Positions 18,181 through 27,537 of a stretch of 64,000 nt of DNA are shown here, in pieces. Made by a program: the position numbers and the translations under genes. Under the pieces are notes generated by a model. That model had not been told where the DNA came from and searched no databases. It was given only the letters and a program-made list of their open reading frames with translations. The DNA is from Spirosoma oryzicola. GTDB lineage: Bacteria > Bacteroidota > Bacteroidia > Cytophagales > Spirosomataceae. Position 1 is the first letter of the stretch; the number at the start of each line of letters is the position of its first letter. The stretch spans positions 124,001 through 188,000 of the forward strand of contig NZ_CP089541.1 of the NCBI RefSeq assembly GCF_021233055.1, in the 5' to 3' direction.

Positions 18181-18633
18181 GCCGAGGGTATAACCAGGTT
18201 CTATAAAAGTGTAACCAACCAGGAACGACCGTTCACGTTCGTAGCAAGTATGAATGGCCTATTATGTATCCTCTTTACCCAAAATTTATGATGGCTATCG
18301 CTGATAATGAAGGCTTATAAAAGTACGGCTCCTATACTAACTAATTTTGCACCTTGCCTTTGAGCTGATACTGAATCGCCCTAACTAACCGTTAACTGCT
18401 TGAAACCATTTGGCATTACCAGGCACACCTTTCCTAATCAAACTGACCGGAGATCAATTCTGAAAACTGGCGAGAGAGATGACTTGATTGCGCGATTGGG
18501 TGATCACTGCGGAGCGGTCAGTGTTACTCAAACCTCCACCCCAAACTACTCAATGGCGTATCTATTAGGGCACAAGTGTTACGCGAATAGCTGACGACTG
18601 CATACTGGTTAGCTGTGACTGGGGGCGAAGCGA
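18181..18633. other. Intergenic region after the recombinase remnant
   Basis: One frame of 64 codons (18400-18594) is open but shows no family features. No tRNA, repeat or attachment site could be seen. Confidence 0.45.
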
Positions 18634-20538
18634 TTAAGGAGCAACCACTAGATCCCGTCGTTGCTCCGTCATAGTGTCCTTCTTTAAGGGGGCTACTTTT
18701 TTAAACGCTTTTAGTCCACCAATGGGGGGTAGATACCGGGCCGCCCGGAGCCGATTGGCTAACCACTTTGTCTCGGTGCGCCCCTTATTATACCGCTCAA
18801 TCACCAACGCAGCGATGGGTGCCGCCACATCGCCCCCCCAACCGGCGTTTTCCACAAAAACGGCTACAGCAATGGTTGGAGCGTTCATAGGAGCAAAGCC
18901 CACAAAGATGGAATGATCAAACTGGTGACCGTATTTCGTATTTTGCGACGTACCCGTTTTGCCACAAATGTCGAGCCCAGCCAAATTGGCCGACTTAGCG
19001 CTACCGCTCACAACAGTCCGGCGCATTCCATCGATGACCGGCAGGTAATAGCGATGGTCAACGCCGGTAGCATGGTGCTTTCGGTATTGTTCAGGCAGTT
19101 GCGCACCCATCGTTTCGAAGCCTTTGAAATAGTGAGGGGTTATATACCAACCCCGATTGGCAATAGTCGCGGCTAAGTTGGCCAGCTTCAGGGGCGTAAT
19201 CAGCAACTCCCCCTCGCCAATACTCAGCGAGGATATATACGAAAACTTCCAGCGATTTTTACCTTTGTAAAGCCGGTCATAATAAGGCACATCGGGTAAG
19301 TTACCCCGTCGCTCGCTGGGTAGGTCGACACCCAATTGTTGACCAATGCCAAATTGTTCGACCCGTTCGTGCCATTTGGCTAAACCAACGGCTGAGGCTT
19401 TAAACGTGTTCGTTTCATGGTTATTGTATAACATCCGCCGAAACACCTGATAGAAGTAAGGATTACAGGAATTGCCGATAGCACCCCGTAAATCGTTCCC
19501 CCCCCGACAGTGACACCGCATCGGCGATCCAGCGTGGCCGTACACTGTATGGGGTGTCAAGGTGCCCTCCTGCTGGGCCACTAGGGCCTGAATGAGCTTA
19601 AACGTGGAGCCAGGCCGGTAACTAGCCATAATTGGCCGGTTAATCAGTGGTTTGTAGCGATTTTTAAGCAAAGATCCGTACTGGTTACTAAAGTTGCTGG
19701 CCGATAGTAGGTTTGGATCGAAGGTTGGGGCTGATACCGACGCCAGAATCTCACCCGTAGCGGGCTCAATAGCGACAATAGCCCCCACTTTATTGATCAT
19801 CAGGCTGTCGGCGAAGCGCTGTAAATCGGAATCAATACTGATCAGAAGGTTTTTGCCTTTCACCGCTAGGGTATCGTAGGCGCCCCCTTTCCACGATCCT
19901 TTGTTAACCCCATGCACATCCTGCATCATGAATTTGACGCCCCGCCGGCCCCGTAAGTGTTCTTCATAATAACTTTCCAATCCACTCTGTCCGATGTAAT
20001 CGCCCGGCCGATAATAGGGGTAATCCTGTGCATCGAGCTTGTCGCGACTGATTTCGCTGACGTAGCCCAGCGTGTTGGCCAGCGTGTGGCCGGGATAGAT
20101 TCGAACCGAGTTGATCTGGGCATGAAACCCCCTATAGTCAACTAACGCATCCTGGATGCGGGCAAACTCTTGCTTCGATAGTCGCCGTTTGAAGAGTGAT
20201 GGTTTAACCATCGAATAAGACTTTGCCAATCCCATCAGGCTGTCAAAGTCTGCTTTAGACAGCTTCATCAAGGTACAGAAGGCGGTCGTATCCGCCATGA
20301 TGACTCTTTTAGGCGTAACGTACAGATCGTAAACGGGTGTATTATCGACGAGTAGTTTATGGTTTCGATCATAAATCTGTCCCCGATAGGGGGTCTCGAT
20401 GACCCGATTGATTGAGTTTTTGGAAGCCCCGAGTGAGTAGGTATCGTCGAGTACCTGTATGTAGAACAAACGGGCTAAATAAATCAGGGCAACGAGACAA
20501 AAAACACCAATAACAACCCACTTACGATTTTCCTCCAC
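18634..20538 (-). CDS. mrdA: Penicillin-binding protein 2 (peptidoglycan transpeptidase)
   Basis: This is a class B PBP that cross-links side-wall peptidoglycan in the periplasm. A single N-terminal membrane anchor (8-26) is followed by the non-catalytic dimerisation domain (TPYRGQIYDRN) and the transpeptidase domain with S311xxK in YRPGSTFK, the GNSCN motif for SxN, and GKTGTSQN. The length of 634 is typical. The chosen ATG is the start of the full frame and gives the normal cytoplasmic tail MEENRKW. In many Bacteroidota the main mrdA lies with mreC, mreD and rodA; those are not in the window, so this may be an additional copy or a relocated gene. Confidence 0.93.
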   Translation of the reverse strand: MEENRKWVVIGVFCLVALIYLARLFYIQVLDDTYSLGASKNSINRVIETPYRGQIYDRNHKLLVDNTPVYDLYVTPKRVIMADTTAFCTLMKLSKADFDSLMGLAKSYSMVKPSLFKRRLSKQEFARIQDALVDYRGFHAQINSVRIYPGHTLANTLGYVSEISRDKLDAQDYPYYRPGDYIGQSGLESYYEEHLRGRRGVKFMMQDVHGVNKGSWKGGAYDTLAVKGKNLLISIDSDLQRFADSLMINKVGAIVAIEPATGEILASVSAPTFDPNLLSASNFSNQYGSLLKNRYKPLINRPIMASYRPGSTFKLIQALVAQQEGTLTPHTVYGHAGSPMRCHCRGGNDLRGAIGNSCNPYFYQVFRRMLYNNHETNTFKASAVGLAKWHERVEQFGIGQQLGVDLPSERRGNLPDVPYYDRLYKGKNRWKFSYISSLSIGEGELLITPLKLANLAATIANRGWYITPHYFKGFETMGAQLPEQYRKHHATGVDHRYYLPVIDGMRRTVVSGSAKSANLAGLDICGKTGTSQNTKYGHQFDHSIFVGFAPMNAPTIAVAVFVENAGWGGDVAAPIAALVIERYNKGRTETKWLANRLRAARYLPPIGGLKAFKKVAPLKKDTMTEQRRDLVVAP

Positions 20539-20575
20539 GGCAATGCCTGCTTGCTTAGTTTATTGATTAACTCAA

Positions 20576-20583
20576 CAAAGTTA
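20576..20583 (-). promoter_or_regulatory. Candidate -7 element for PBP2
   Basis: On the minus strand the octamer TAACTTTG matches TAnnTTTG and lies 37 bases before the PBP2 start codon. A -33 TTG at the right spacing is not clear. Confidence 0.35.
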
Positions 20584-21167
20584 ATACAATAACCGTATGC
20601 TGCTGTTGCGATGGCTTTGATCCACAAATAGATGCCGGTCCTGGCGGATTTTACTTGCATTACCTAGTGGCCTTACTATGTATAACCAAGGTATTCGTTG
20701 GTCACCTAGGCAACAGCCTTTCTGCTATCGTTCATTTTTCGAGGCTATATAGAATCGGTAGATACTCTTTGGTTTGCCACTTAGAAGCACGTTTATTGGT
20801 TGGTGTTTAATCGGATGAGAGAAGGTCATATAAATTACTTGACGGGTAGTAAGGTTATTAATTGGCTGGTATTACCCCGACAAAACCACAGGTACACTCA
20901 CTATGTAGACCCGGGTACTACCGATCGTTGAACAGCGAATGAAGAGAGTAGTGTTAATGAGTAAGGGTAGAAACCGATCGGAATAGCTGAATCACTTGGG
21001 GTTTTTAAAACCGTATGCAACAGATTGAATCGGCTTGAAATTCAAACAACAGTCCACTTAGCGAAGGGTATTTATGGGACGCTAATAATACTCTCGGTAA
21101 GAAAAGCTGCCACCAGTTATCCGCTTTTTGTTCCATTGGTCCTTTTACAAAACTCAAGTCTGAAGGA
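20584..21167. other. Intergenic region, possible faint HTH remnant
   Basis: No ORF with a start is present. A start-less open frame on the plus strand from about 20960 to 21170 reads IGIAESLGVFKTVCNRL, which faintly recalls a LuxR-type helix-turn-helix; the match is too short to call a gene. Confidence 0.35.
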
Positions 21168-21470
21168 ATGACTAGTTTTAACTATCCATCAATCAACGTC
21201 ACAATGCCTATTTTCTCCTTATCACCCTGCCTAGTGGACCAACAGAGCTTAGATCAGCTATCCGATGAGCAGGTATTTGCCAAGCAAGCGAAAATCCAGC
21301 AGGTGGGTTACTGGCTGCTATTGCTACTCGTCTTGTTCGTTGGCATGGCTTTTATCGTCAACTCCTATTTGGTAGCCGCTAGCAGTTGGGCCCTAATCCC
21401 AGCTTTGGCTGATTATCGTAAGAAGTACAAGGCTATCAACGGGCAGCTTCAAAAACGGAACCTAGCCTGA
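21168..21470 (+). CDS. Small two-helix membrane protein
   Basis: The 100-residue product has an N-terminal polar part, then two membrane helices (about 46-65 and 66-84, VGYWLLLLLVLFVGMAFI and a second Ala/Trp-rich one), and a basic tail. No family is recognised. GAAGGA precedes the ATG closely. A 13-bp hairpin terminator lies 115 bases after the stop. It should sit in the inner membrane; no role can be deduced. Confidence 0.6.
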   Translation: MTSFNYPSINVTMPIFSLSPCLVDQQSLDQLSDEQVFAKQAKIQQVGYWLLLLLVLFVGMAFIVNSYLVAASSWALIPALADYRKKYKAINGQLQKRNLA

Positions 21471-21584
21471 TCGTAGTCTTGTTTAACAACAGGTAGCAGG
21501 AGTAGTGTTGATTTTTTATACTGATAATTAGTTGTTGAATTATCAGCGTGTTTGCTCAGCGTTACCAGATTTACATTATTAGAA

Positions 21585-21621
21585 AATCCCAAGTAAGATT
21601 CAATGAACCTTACTTGGGATT
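21585..21621. terminator. 13-bp hairpin between convergent genes
   Basis: Arms 21585-21597 and 21609-21621 are exact complements around an 11-base loop. It lies between the small membrane protein and the acetyltransferase, which point towards each other. Confidence 0.7.
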
Positions 21622-21682
21622 CAGAATTTACGGCAGATCAGAAGTTTTCCTGATTGCTTGATTATGCCTTATTCAACAGAAA

Positions 21683-22258
21683 TCACAAGTCCTTTACTAC
21701 TTTCGCTGGTACGCCGGCAACAACCGTATTCGGGGGAACATCCCGACTGACCAGCGCTCCAGCCGCTACAACCGCATTTTCGCCAATGGTGACTCCCGGC
21801 AGGATGGTTGCCCCCGCTCCAATCCAGGCGTTTCGTTTAATTACAATTGGTTTGGTGAGCAGCGTTTTGCGTTCGTCGGGATTTAACGGATGGTTTTCGG
21901 TGGTCAGATTAACCCGTGGCCCGATCTTCACATCGTCTTCAATGGTTATACCGCCAATGTCCAGACATGAACACGCGTGATTGATAAACACGCGCTTACC
22001 TAACCGGATGAATCGGCCAAAATTGGTGTAAAACGGGGGAAAGATCGTTGTTGACTCATCTATTACCGTCCCGATGATTTCTCCCAACCGCGAACGTAAC
22101 TGATTGACATCGGTTGCCGTAGCATTCATCTTAACACACAAGCGGATGGTGCGGGAGACCACTGCCTGAAACTGGGCTATCTCCGGATCGTCCGGGCGTA
22201 GTGGCTCACCCGCTTGTAGCCTGTCAAAAATACCGTTACCGCTTTGGTCGATGCTCAT
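21683..22258 (-). CDS. Hexapeptide-repeat (LbH) O-acetyltransferase
   Basis: The 191-residue protein belongs to the maltose/galactoside O-acetyltransferase group. An N-terminal helical part is followed by left-handed beta-helix repeats (IGGITIEDDVKIGPRVNL, VIKRNAWIGAGATILPGV, TIGENAVVAAGALV) and the C-terminal GVPAKVVKDL. The catalytic His of this family corresponds to H in TTENHPL. It should transfer acetyl from acetyl-CoA to a sugar or related acceptor in the cytoplasm. It starts 23 bases after the molybdenum hydroxylase large subunit on the same strand, so it is probably the last gene of that operon, although a functional link is not evident. Confidence 0.88.
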   Translation of the reverse strand: MSIDQSGNGIFDRLQAGEPLRPDDPEIAQFQAVVSRTIRLCVKMNATATDVNQLRSRLGEIIGTVIDESTTIFPPFYTNFGRFIRLGKRVFINHACSCLDIGGITIEDDVKIGPRVNLTTENHPLNPDERKTLLTKPIVIKRNAWIGAGATILPGVTIGENAVVAAGALVSRDVPPNTVVAGVPAKVVKDL

Positions 22259-22281
22259 TCTTCAAAGTGCCTTTTTAGTTT

Positions 22282-24543
22282 TTAACTCATCCGAAGCAGC
22301 TTGTCGGGTGTGATCGGCAGGTCGCGGACGCGTTTTCCCGTGGCATTAAAGACGGCATTCGCTACCGCCGGGGCAAAACCGATTAACGCAATTTCACCCA
22401 TTCCTTTTGCCCCCATTGGGTTAATATGCGGATCTGGCTTATCGATCATTATCGTTTCAATCGCCGGTACATCCGCGTGAACGGCTACGTGATAGTCACC
22501 CAGGTTATTATTGACAAATCGGCCAAACCGGTGATCAATGACGGCCTCTTCGGTCAACGCCATCCCGATACCGCCCGTAACCCCGCCAATCATCTGGCTA
22601 GCGGCTGTTTTAGGGCTAACAATCCGCCCTGAATCAGCCACGCTAACCGCGTTGGCTACGCGAACCACACCCGTTAGCGGATTGACGCGCACCTTGACAA
22701 AATGCACCGAAAACGAGTACATGGAGTACTTTTGTAAGTCTGGCCCACCTTTCGAATCGCCCTTTTTGTCAATCACGGTCAGGTTATTGCTTTTCATCAG
22801 GTCGGTAACAGCCACTTTTTTGCCCGGTTCTTTTTCGATAGATAGTATACCGTCGGACAATGTTAGCTCATCGGCATTTCGTCCGGCAAATGGCCCACCG
22901 TTCTTAATTGCCAGCTTGACCAATTCGTTTTTGATCAATGTGCAGACATCAAACACGGCTGATCCTACCGCCGAGACAATAGCGGAACCGCCTTGAGTAG
23001 GTGCTTTGGGCAATGACGTATCACCGTACTCGACCTTGATCCGATCAAGCGGCACGCCCAGAACATTATGCGCAATCACCGTTAGCGCAGTACCAGTACC
23101 GGGACCAATGTCCGTTACAGCGCTCTGCACCCTTAGCGATCCGTCGGCATTTAAGAGCACTCGGGCCGAAGCCTCCCACCGAAAGGCGTTAAATGTACCC
23201 GTACTCATGCCGTAGCCAGTTAGCCAGCCGTCCTCTTGCTGACTACCGGGCTGGTTTTGGCGATTGCCCCATCCAATGGCTTCAGCTCCGCGCTGGTAAG
23301 CCTCCCGGAGGTACTTGCTGGAATAAGGTCGGTTGTGTTCGGGGTCCGTTTCCGTATAATTGCGAAGACGGAATTCAATGGGGTCAATGCCTAGTTTGTG
23401 GGCCATCTCGTCCATCGCCGATTCGAGCGCAAATGCGCCCGTAGCTTCCCCAGGGCCACGCATCCAGATTGGTACGCCCCGGTCGAGTCTAACAATACGG
23501 TAACGAGTGCTCACATTCGGGCAGTCGTACAGGAACTTGGTCATGTTGACTGTTGCTTCGGTAAAGTCCTCGTATGAAGCCGTTTCGGCTGTGGCTGCGT
23601 GGGCAATACCGACCAGCTTGCCATTCGTGTCGGCTCCCATTTGTATAGTTTGTACCGTGCAGGGCCGATGACCCACCAACTGAAACATTTGACTGCGGGT
23701 AACCACCAACTTTACTGGACGATCTACTTTTTTGGCAATTGCCACAACCGCCGTCTCCTGCGGCCAGGTTCTAAGACCCATGCCAAACCCTCCACCCATA
23801 AATTCGGTATGCACGCGAATATTGTTAGGGTCTAGCTTAAACGCCTGAGCTATAGCCTGCTGAGTAGCGTTGACGCCCTGCGTTTTGGCATAAATCATCA
23901 GCGTATTGGCATCCGTCCAATGAGCCAGAATACCATGCAGTTCCATGGGATTGTGAACTTCTACGGGAATGGTGTAATTCGCTTCCAACGTAACCGGCGC
24001 TGTACGATACCCATCGGCTTTGCCGCGCATGTAGTCCTCAGATCGGTCAGGCGCAATGCCTTCGGCCAGGTGCTTATCCAGGTCAGTGCGTGCCGCCTGT
24101 TTTGTATAGGTCGCTTTTACGAGGGAGGCCGCATAGGTAGCCCGCTCGTAACTGTCGGCCACTACGATAGCGATAGGCTGCCCATCAAACAAGATTTTGG
24201 GACTGTTTAGAATCCTGTATTTTTCAAGCGTATCAGGCTTTGGCGGAGGTCCGTCCGCCTTGTCACCCACGGGGGCATCCCAACCCGGAATCGAAGGCAT
24301 ATTTTCGTGCGTGAATACGCCCAGAACGCCCGGTGCATTTCTGGCTTTCTTGGTATCCAGGCTGGTAATACTGCCCCGACCAATCTCGCTACCAACAATG
24401 ACACAATAGGCCATATTAGGCAATTCAAAATCGGCAAAATATTTAGCGCCACCCGTCACTTTCATGCGTCCATCGACCCGGTCAGGAGTGACCCGGTCAT
24501 TCCTGGCCGGGTCAACAGGCAAATTTGTTTTATTTTCGGTCAT
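22282..24543 (-). CDS. Xanthine dehydrogenase family, molybdenum-binding subunit
   Basis: This is the large, molybdopterin-cytosine-dinucleotide subunit of a heterotrimeric hydroxylase of the PaoC/YagR (periplasmic aldehyde oxidase) kind. The 753 residues have the N-terminal Ald_Xan_dh_C hammerhead domain (DRVDGRMKVTGGAKYFADF), the cofactor segments EFMGGGFGMGLRTWP and MRGPGEATGAFALESAMDE, and the catalytic Glu near the C-terminus in KGMGEIALIG. It takes part with the FAD and 2Fe-2S subunits encoded just upstream (2-base gap). Substrates of the family are aldehydes or N-heterocycles. Since the iron-sulfur partner carries a Tat signal, the whole complex is probably exported folded to the periplasm. 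Confidence 0.92.
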   Translation of the reverse strand: MTENKTNLPVDPARNDRVTPDRVDGRMKVTGGAKYFADFELPNMAYCVIVGSEIGRGSITSLDTKKARNAPGVLGVFTHENMPSIPGWDAPVGDKADGPPPKPDTLEKYRILNSPKILFDGQPIAIVVADSYERATYAASLVKATYTKQAARTDLDKHLAEGIAPDRSEDYMRGKADGYRTAPVTLEANYTIPVEVHNPMELHGILAHWTDANTLMIYAKTQGVNATQQAIAQAFKLDPNNIRVHTEFMGGGFGMGLRTWPQETAVVAIAKKVDRPVKLVVTRSQMFQLVGHRPCTVQTIQMGADTNGKLVGIAHAATAETASYEDFTEATVNMTKFLYDCPNVSTRYRIVRLDRGVPIWMRGPGEATGAFALESAMDEMAHKLGIDPIEFRLRNYTETDPEHNRPYSSKYLREAYQRGAEAIGWGNRQNQPGSQQEDGWLTGYGMSTGTFNAFRWEASARVLLNADGSLRVQSAVTDIGPGTGTALTVIAHNVLGVPLDRIKVEYGDTSLPKAPTQGGSAIVSAVGSAVFDVCTLIKNELVKLAIKNGGPFAGRNADELTLSDGILSIEKEPGKKVAVTDLMKSNNLTVIDKKGDSKGGPDLQKYSMYSFSVHFVKVRVNPLTGVVRVANAVSVADSGRIVSPKTAASQMIGGVTGGIGMALTEEAVIDHRFGRFVNNNLGDYHVAVHADVPAIETIMIDKPDPHINPMGAKGMGEIALIGFAPAVANAVFNATGKRVRDLPITPDKLLRMS

Positions 24544-24545
24544 GG

Positions 24546-25565
24546 TCAGGCGGTTTTAGTGGCAGATTTAAGCGCTTCGATAATGGAGTTGGGAGCTAAG
24601 GTCAGTTTGAAGTCATTCTCCCCGTAGCCTTTGGCATCCTTCATGGCTAGCGTTGCCGCCTGTTTAAAGGTATCCTCTGTTGCTGGTTTACTTTTCAGGA
24701 AGCTTTCAGCCGCAGTTAGTCGCCAGGGCTTGTGAGCCACTCCCCCCATAGCCAACCGAACGTCCTGAATCGTATTCCGCTTCATCTGAACTGCTACACC
24801 CACCGACACCAGAGCGAAAGCATAGGAAGCCCGGTCGCGCACTTTGAGGTAATACGAATGATCCGAAAAATCATTCGTCGGCAAATCCACCGACATGATC
24901 AACTCACCGGGCTGCAACGTGTTGTCCTGCTGGGGCTTATCGCCGGGTAGCCGATGAAACTCGCTGAACCGAATTTGGCGATCACCCTTTGGTCCGGATA
25001 CGTTCACCGTCGCATCCAGGGCGGCTAGCGCAATGCACATATCGCTGGGATGTACCGCGATACACGCTGAGGAGCCGCCAAAAATAGCGTGCATCCGGTT
25101 GACCCCTCCGATGGCTCCGCAGCCCGATGGGCCATTGGGCTGCCCTTTATCGGGTCCTGCCTGTACAGGGCTACGCTTGTTGCAGGGCATGGATGGATCG
25201 TAGAAATAAGCGCAACGGGTTCGCTGCATCATGTTTCCGCCTACCGTCGCCATGTTACGCAGTTGAGCCGATGCACCGGCGTTAAGTGCCATTGACAAGA
25301 GCGGAAAATGCTTTTTCACCAAATCATGCTCGGCTACGGCTGAGTTTTTAGCCATAGCTCCGATACGTAAACCGTTTGCTGTCTTCTCGATCGTTGACAG
25401 TGGCAACTTATTGATATCCACCAGCCGTTCGGGAATCACGACCTCCCGTTTCATCAAATCGATCAGATTGGTGCCGCCTGCCAGAAAGTAGGTGCCGTTG
25501 TCCTGAGTGTAGGCTGTTATAGCCGCTTTAGGGGTCGATACCCGCGTGTATTGAAACGGATTCAT
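24546..25565 (-). CDS. Xanthine dehydrogenase family, FAD-binding subunit
   Basis: The 339-residue middle subunit (PaoB/YagS type) carries FAD and probably an extra 4Fe-4S cluster, as in E. coli PaoB: Cys residues occur in the insert RTRCAYFYDPSMPCNKR and in SGCGAIGG. FAD motifs are FLAGGTNLIDLMK and TVGGNMMQ. The C-terminal CO_deh_flav_C domain follows. Its start overlaps the stop of the iron-sulfur subunit by 4 bases, and its stop lies 2 bases before the large subunit. It passes electrons between the 2Fe-2S centres and FAD. Confidence 0.92.
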   Translation of the reverse strand: MNPFQYTRVSTPKAAITAYTQDNGTYFLAGGTNLIDLMKREVVIPERLVDINKLPLSTIEKTANGLRIGAMAKNSAVAEHDLVKKHFPLLSMALNAGASAQLRNMATVGGNMMQRTRCAYFYDPSMPCNKRSPVQAGPDKGQPNGPSGCGAIGGVNRMHAIFGGSSACIAVHPSDMCIALAALDATVNVSGPKGDRQIRFSEFHRLPGDKPQQDNTLQPGELIMSVDLPTNDFSDHSYYLKVRDRASYAFALVSVGVAVQMKRNTIQDVRLAMGGVAHKPWRLTAAESFLKSKPATEDTFKQAATLAMKDAKGYGENDFKLTLAPNSIIEALKSATKTA

Positions 25566-26212
25566 ACTTTGGCTCCTCCCTGTTTGACGTCTATAATTGC
25601 ATTAACGATGTTGGTGTAAGCCCCGCATCGGCAGATATTTCCGCTCATGTATTCCCTAATTTCCTCCGGCGAATTGGCATGACCTTCCCGGATGCAAGCC
25701 ACTGCCGACATGATCTGACCGGGCGTACAATACCCACACTGAAAACCGTCGTGTTTGATGAACGCTTCCTGCATGGGATGGAGCCGGGCGGTTGCATCGT
25801 GTCCCCCTTCGGATAGCCCTTCGATTGTTGTCACTTTACAGCCTTCGGTCGTCATTGCCAATGTCAGGCATGCGTTAACCCTTGCGCCATCGACGTGTAC
25901 TGTGCAGGCTCCGCACTGTCCGTGGTCGCACCCTTTCTTGGTCCCGGTCAGGTGAAGTTGTTCACGCAACAGGTCCAGGAGCGTAACGCGTGGTTCAATG
26001 GATAGCTTGTGAACATTTCCGTTAATATCCACTTGAAGTGGCATTTGCTCGAAAGCAGCGGCTACTTTTTCATCGAGTCCATTCTCTACGGCTGTCAGCG
26101 CGGCTGGTGGCGTTATGGCCAAAGCTGCCAACGCAGACGATTGCTTTAGAAAGATGCGTCGGGATGCGTTTGAATTCTCCGACTCATCCTCAATGTGTTC
26201 ATGCTTAGCCAT
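25562..26212 (-). CDS. Xanthine dehydrogenase family, 2Fe-2S subunit with Tat signal
   Basis: The 216-residue small subunit (PaoA/YagT type) begins with a twin-arginine signal, ASRRIFLKQSSALAALA, about 20 residues in. The plant-type 2Fe-2S domain has GCDHGQCGACTVH, and the helical second cluster domain has CGYCTPGQIM and NICRCGAYTNI. I chose the ATG at 26212 over the frame start at 26287 because the 25 extra residues are not signal-like and place the RR motif too deep. It is the first gene of the operon, and hitch-hiking export of the other two subunits is inferred. Confidence 0.92.
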   Translation of the reverse strand: MAKHEHIEDESENSNASRRIFLKQSSALAALAITPPAALTAVENGLDEKVAAAFEQMPLQVDINGNVHKLSIEPRVTLLDLLREQLHLTGTKKGCDHGQCGACTVHVDGARVNACLTLAMTTEGCKVTTIEGLSEGGHDATARLHPMQEAFIKHDGFQCGYCTPGQIMSAVACIREGHANSPEEIREYMSGNICRCGAYTNIVNAIIDVKQGGAKV

Positions 26213-26400
26213 AACCCCTTTTTTAACGTTGAAAAAACTTGTATCTATAATTGCAGGTAATAATCTAAACTGTGCTGTTAATGTCAAAAAATCGACAGCA
26301 CAGCCAGATCCAGGAATACAGGGAAAGAGCTAATTACAGCTGTCAGCTCGGCCAGCATTTGCCCATACAATTCATCGTACTGAAAATGGAAGGTTATTGT

Positions 26401-27444
26401 TTACAGCGTAGCCATGTCGATGACAAACCGGTAACGTACATCGCCCTTTACCATCCGGTCGTACGCCTGATGAATATCCTTGATGTCAATCATTTCAATA
26501 TCCGACACGATGCCTTTGTCGGCGCAGAAATCCAACATCTCCTGCGTTTCAGCGATGCCGCCTATACTTGATCCTGCAATGCTTTTGCGACCAATTATAA
26601 GGCTAAATGCCTGAACAGCCGCAGGCGTTGGAGGAGCACCCACACAGATGTGTACACCATCTACTTTCAACAAAGAAAGGTATTGTCCGTAGTCGTGCTC
26701 GGCGGAAACGGTGTCCAGAATAAAATCGAAGTATCCGGTTACTTTTTCAAGCTGAGCCGGGTCGCTTGTCACCACAAAATTGTGCGCACCCAATTCTTTC
26801 GCATTGGCTTCTTTATTGGGTGATGTGCTCAGAACGGTTACTTCTGCACCTAACGCAACGCCGAATTTGACCCCCATGTGTCCCAGACCACCTAAGCCTA
26901 AGACTGCCAATTTGTGCCCCGGACCTACTTTCCAGTGACGCAACGGAGAGTAAGTAGTGATTCCAGCGCAGAGTAAGGGAGCGGCAGCCGCCAAGTCTAA
27001 ACGTTCCGGTACGTGCAGGACGAAATCTTCATTGACGACAATGGTATTCGAATAGCCTCCATAGGTCGGGGTTTTCTTGTCCTGCTCTAACCCGTTGTAA
27101 GTCTGACTATTGCCTTTTAAACAGTATTGCTCTAAACCATGTTGGCAGGACTCACACTCACGGCAGGAGTCAACCATACATCCTGTACCCGCCAGATCAC
27201 CCACGCTGAATTTGGAAACCTGAGAACCGACGGCAACAACCCGGCCTACTATCTCGTGGCCCGGAACCATCGGGAATAGACTACCGCCCCACTCATCTTT
27301 GATCTGGTGCAGGTCGGAATGGCACACTCCACAGTAAAGAATATCAAATTGAACATCGTGAGGGCCTACTTCCCGTCGGTCAAAATTCCAGGGTGCTAAG
27401 TCCGAGTCCTTAGTCTGGGCTGCATACGCTTTTGTTGCAATCAT
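26401..27444 (-). CDS. Zinc-dependent NAD(P) alcohol dehydrogenase, YahK/CAD type
   Basis: This is a medium-chain dehydrogenase that reduces aldehydes to alcohols with NADPH. The catalytic zinc site is CGVCHSDLH and GHEIVG; the structural zinc Cys set is CRECESCQHGLEQYC; the Rossmann motif is LGLGGLGHMGV. The length of 347 from the ATG at 27444 matches E. coli YahK; the longer frame to 27495 adds 17 residues overlapping an inverted repeat and is less likely. An AraC regulator on the same strand ends 94 bases upstream and is the likely controller. The gene next to an aldehyde-oxidising molybdenum enzyme suggests local aldehyde metabolism, which is inference. Confidence 0.93.
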   Translation of the reverse strand: MIATKAYAAQTKDSDLAPWNFDRREVGPHDVQFDILYCGVCHSDLHQIKDEWGGSLFPMVPGHEIVGRVVAVGSQVSKFSVGDLAGTGCMVDSCRECESCQHGLEQYCLKGNSQTYNGLEQDKKTPTYGGYSNTIVVNEDFVLHVPERLDLAAAAPLLCAGITTYSPLRHWKVGPGHKLAVLGLGGLGHMGVKFGVALGAEVTVLSTSPNKEANAKELGAHNFVVTSDPAQLEKVTGYFDFILDTVSAEHDYGQYLSLLKVDGVHICVGAPPTPAAVQAFSLIIGRKSIAGSSIGGIAETQEMLDFCADKGIVSDIEMIDIKDIHQAYDRMVKGDVRYRFVIDMATL

Positions 27445-27446
27445 AA

Positions 27447-27489
27447 CCTGTAACGTTTTGCCTTTATGTTGAAACGGTAAAGTTACAGG
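27447..27489. repeat. Inverted repeat at the dehydrogenase start
   Basis: CCTGTAAC at 27447-27454 is repeated inverted at 27482-27489, with a further CGTTT/AAACG match inside. It lies 3 bases upstream of the dehydrogenase ATG, so it may be an operator for the adjacent AraC protein or a leader hairpin that hides the start. Confidence 0.4.
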
Positions 27490-27537
27490 TGGCAAGGTCC
27501 GATAAGGTAAAACTTTTCAAACCAATACTTATAGATT

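Noticed and set aside
20960..21170. Start-less plus-strand frame with a LuxR-like HTH look
   Set aside because: The similarity is confined to about 17 residues, there is no start codon, and the frame runs into the next gene. I only mention it in the intergenic entry.
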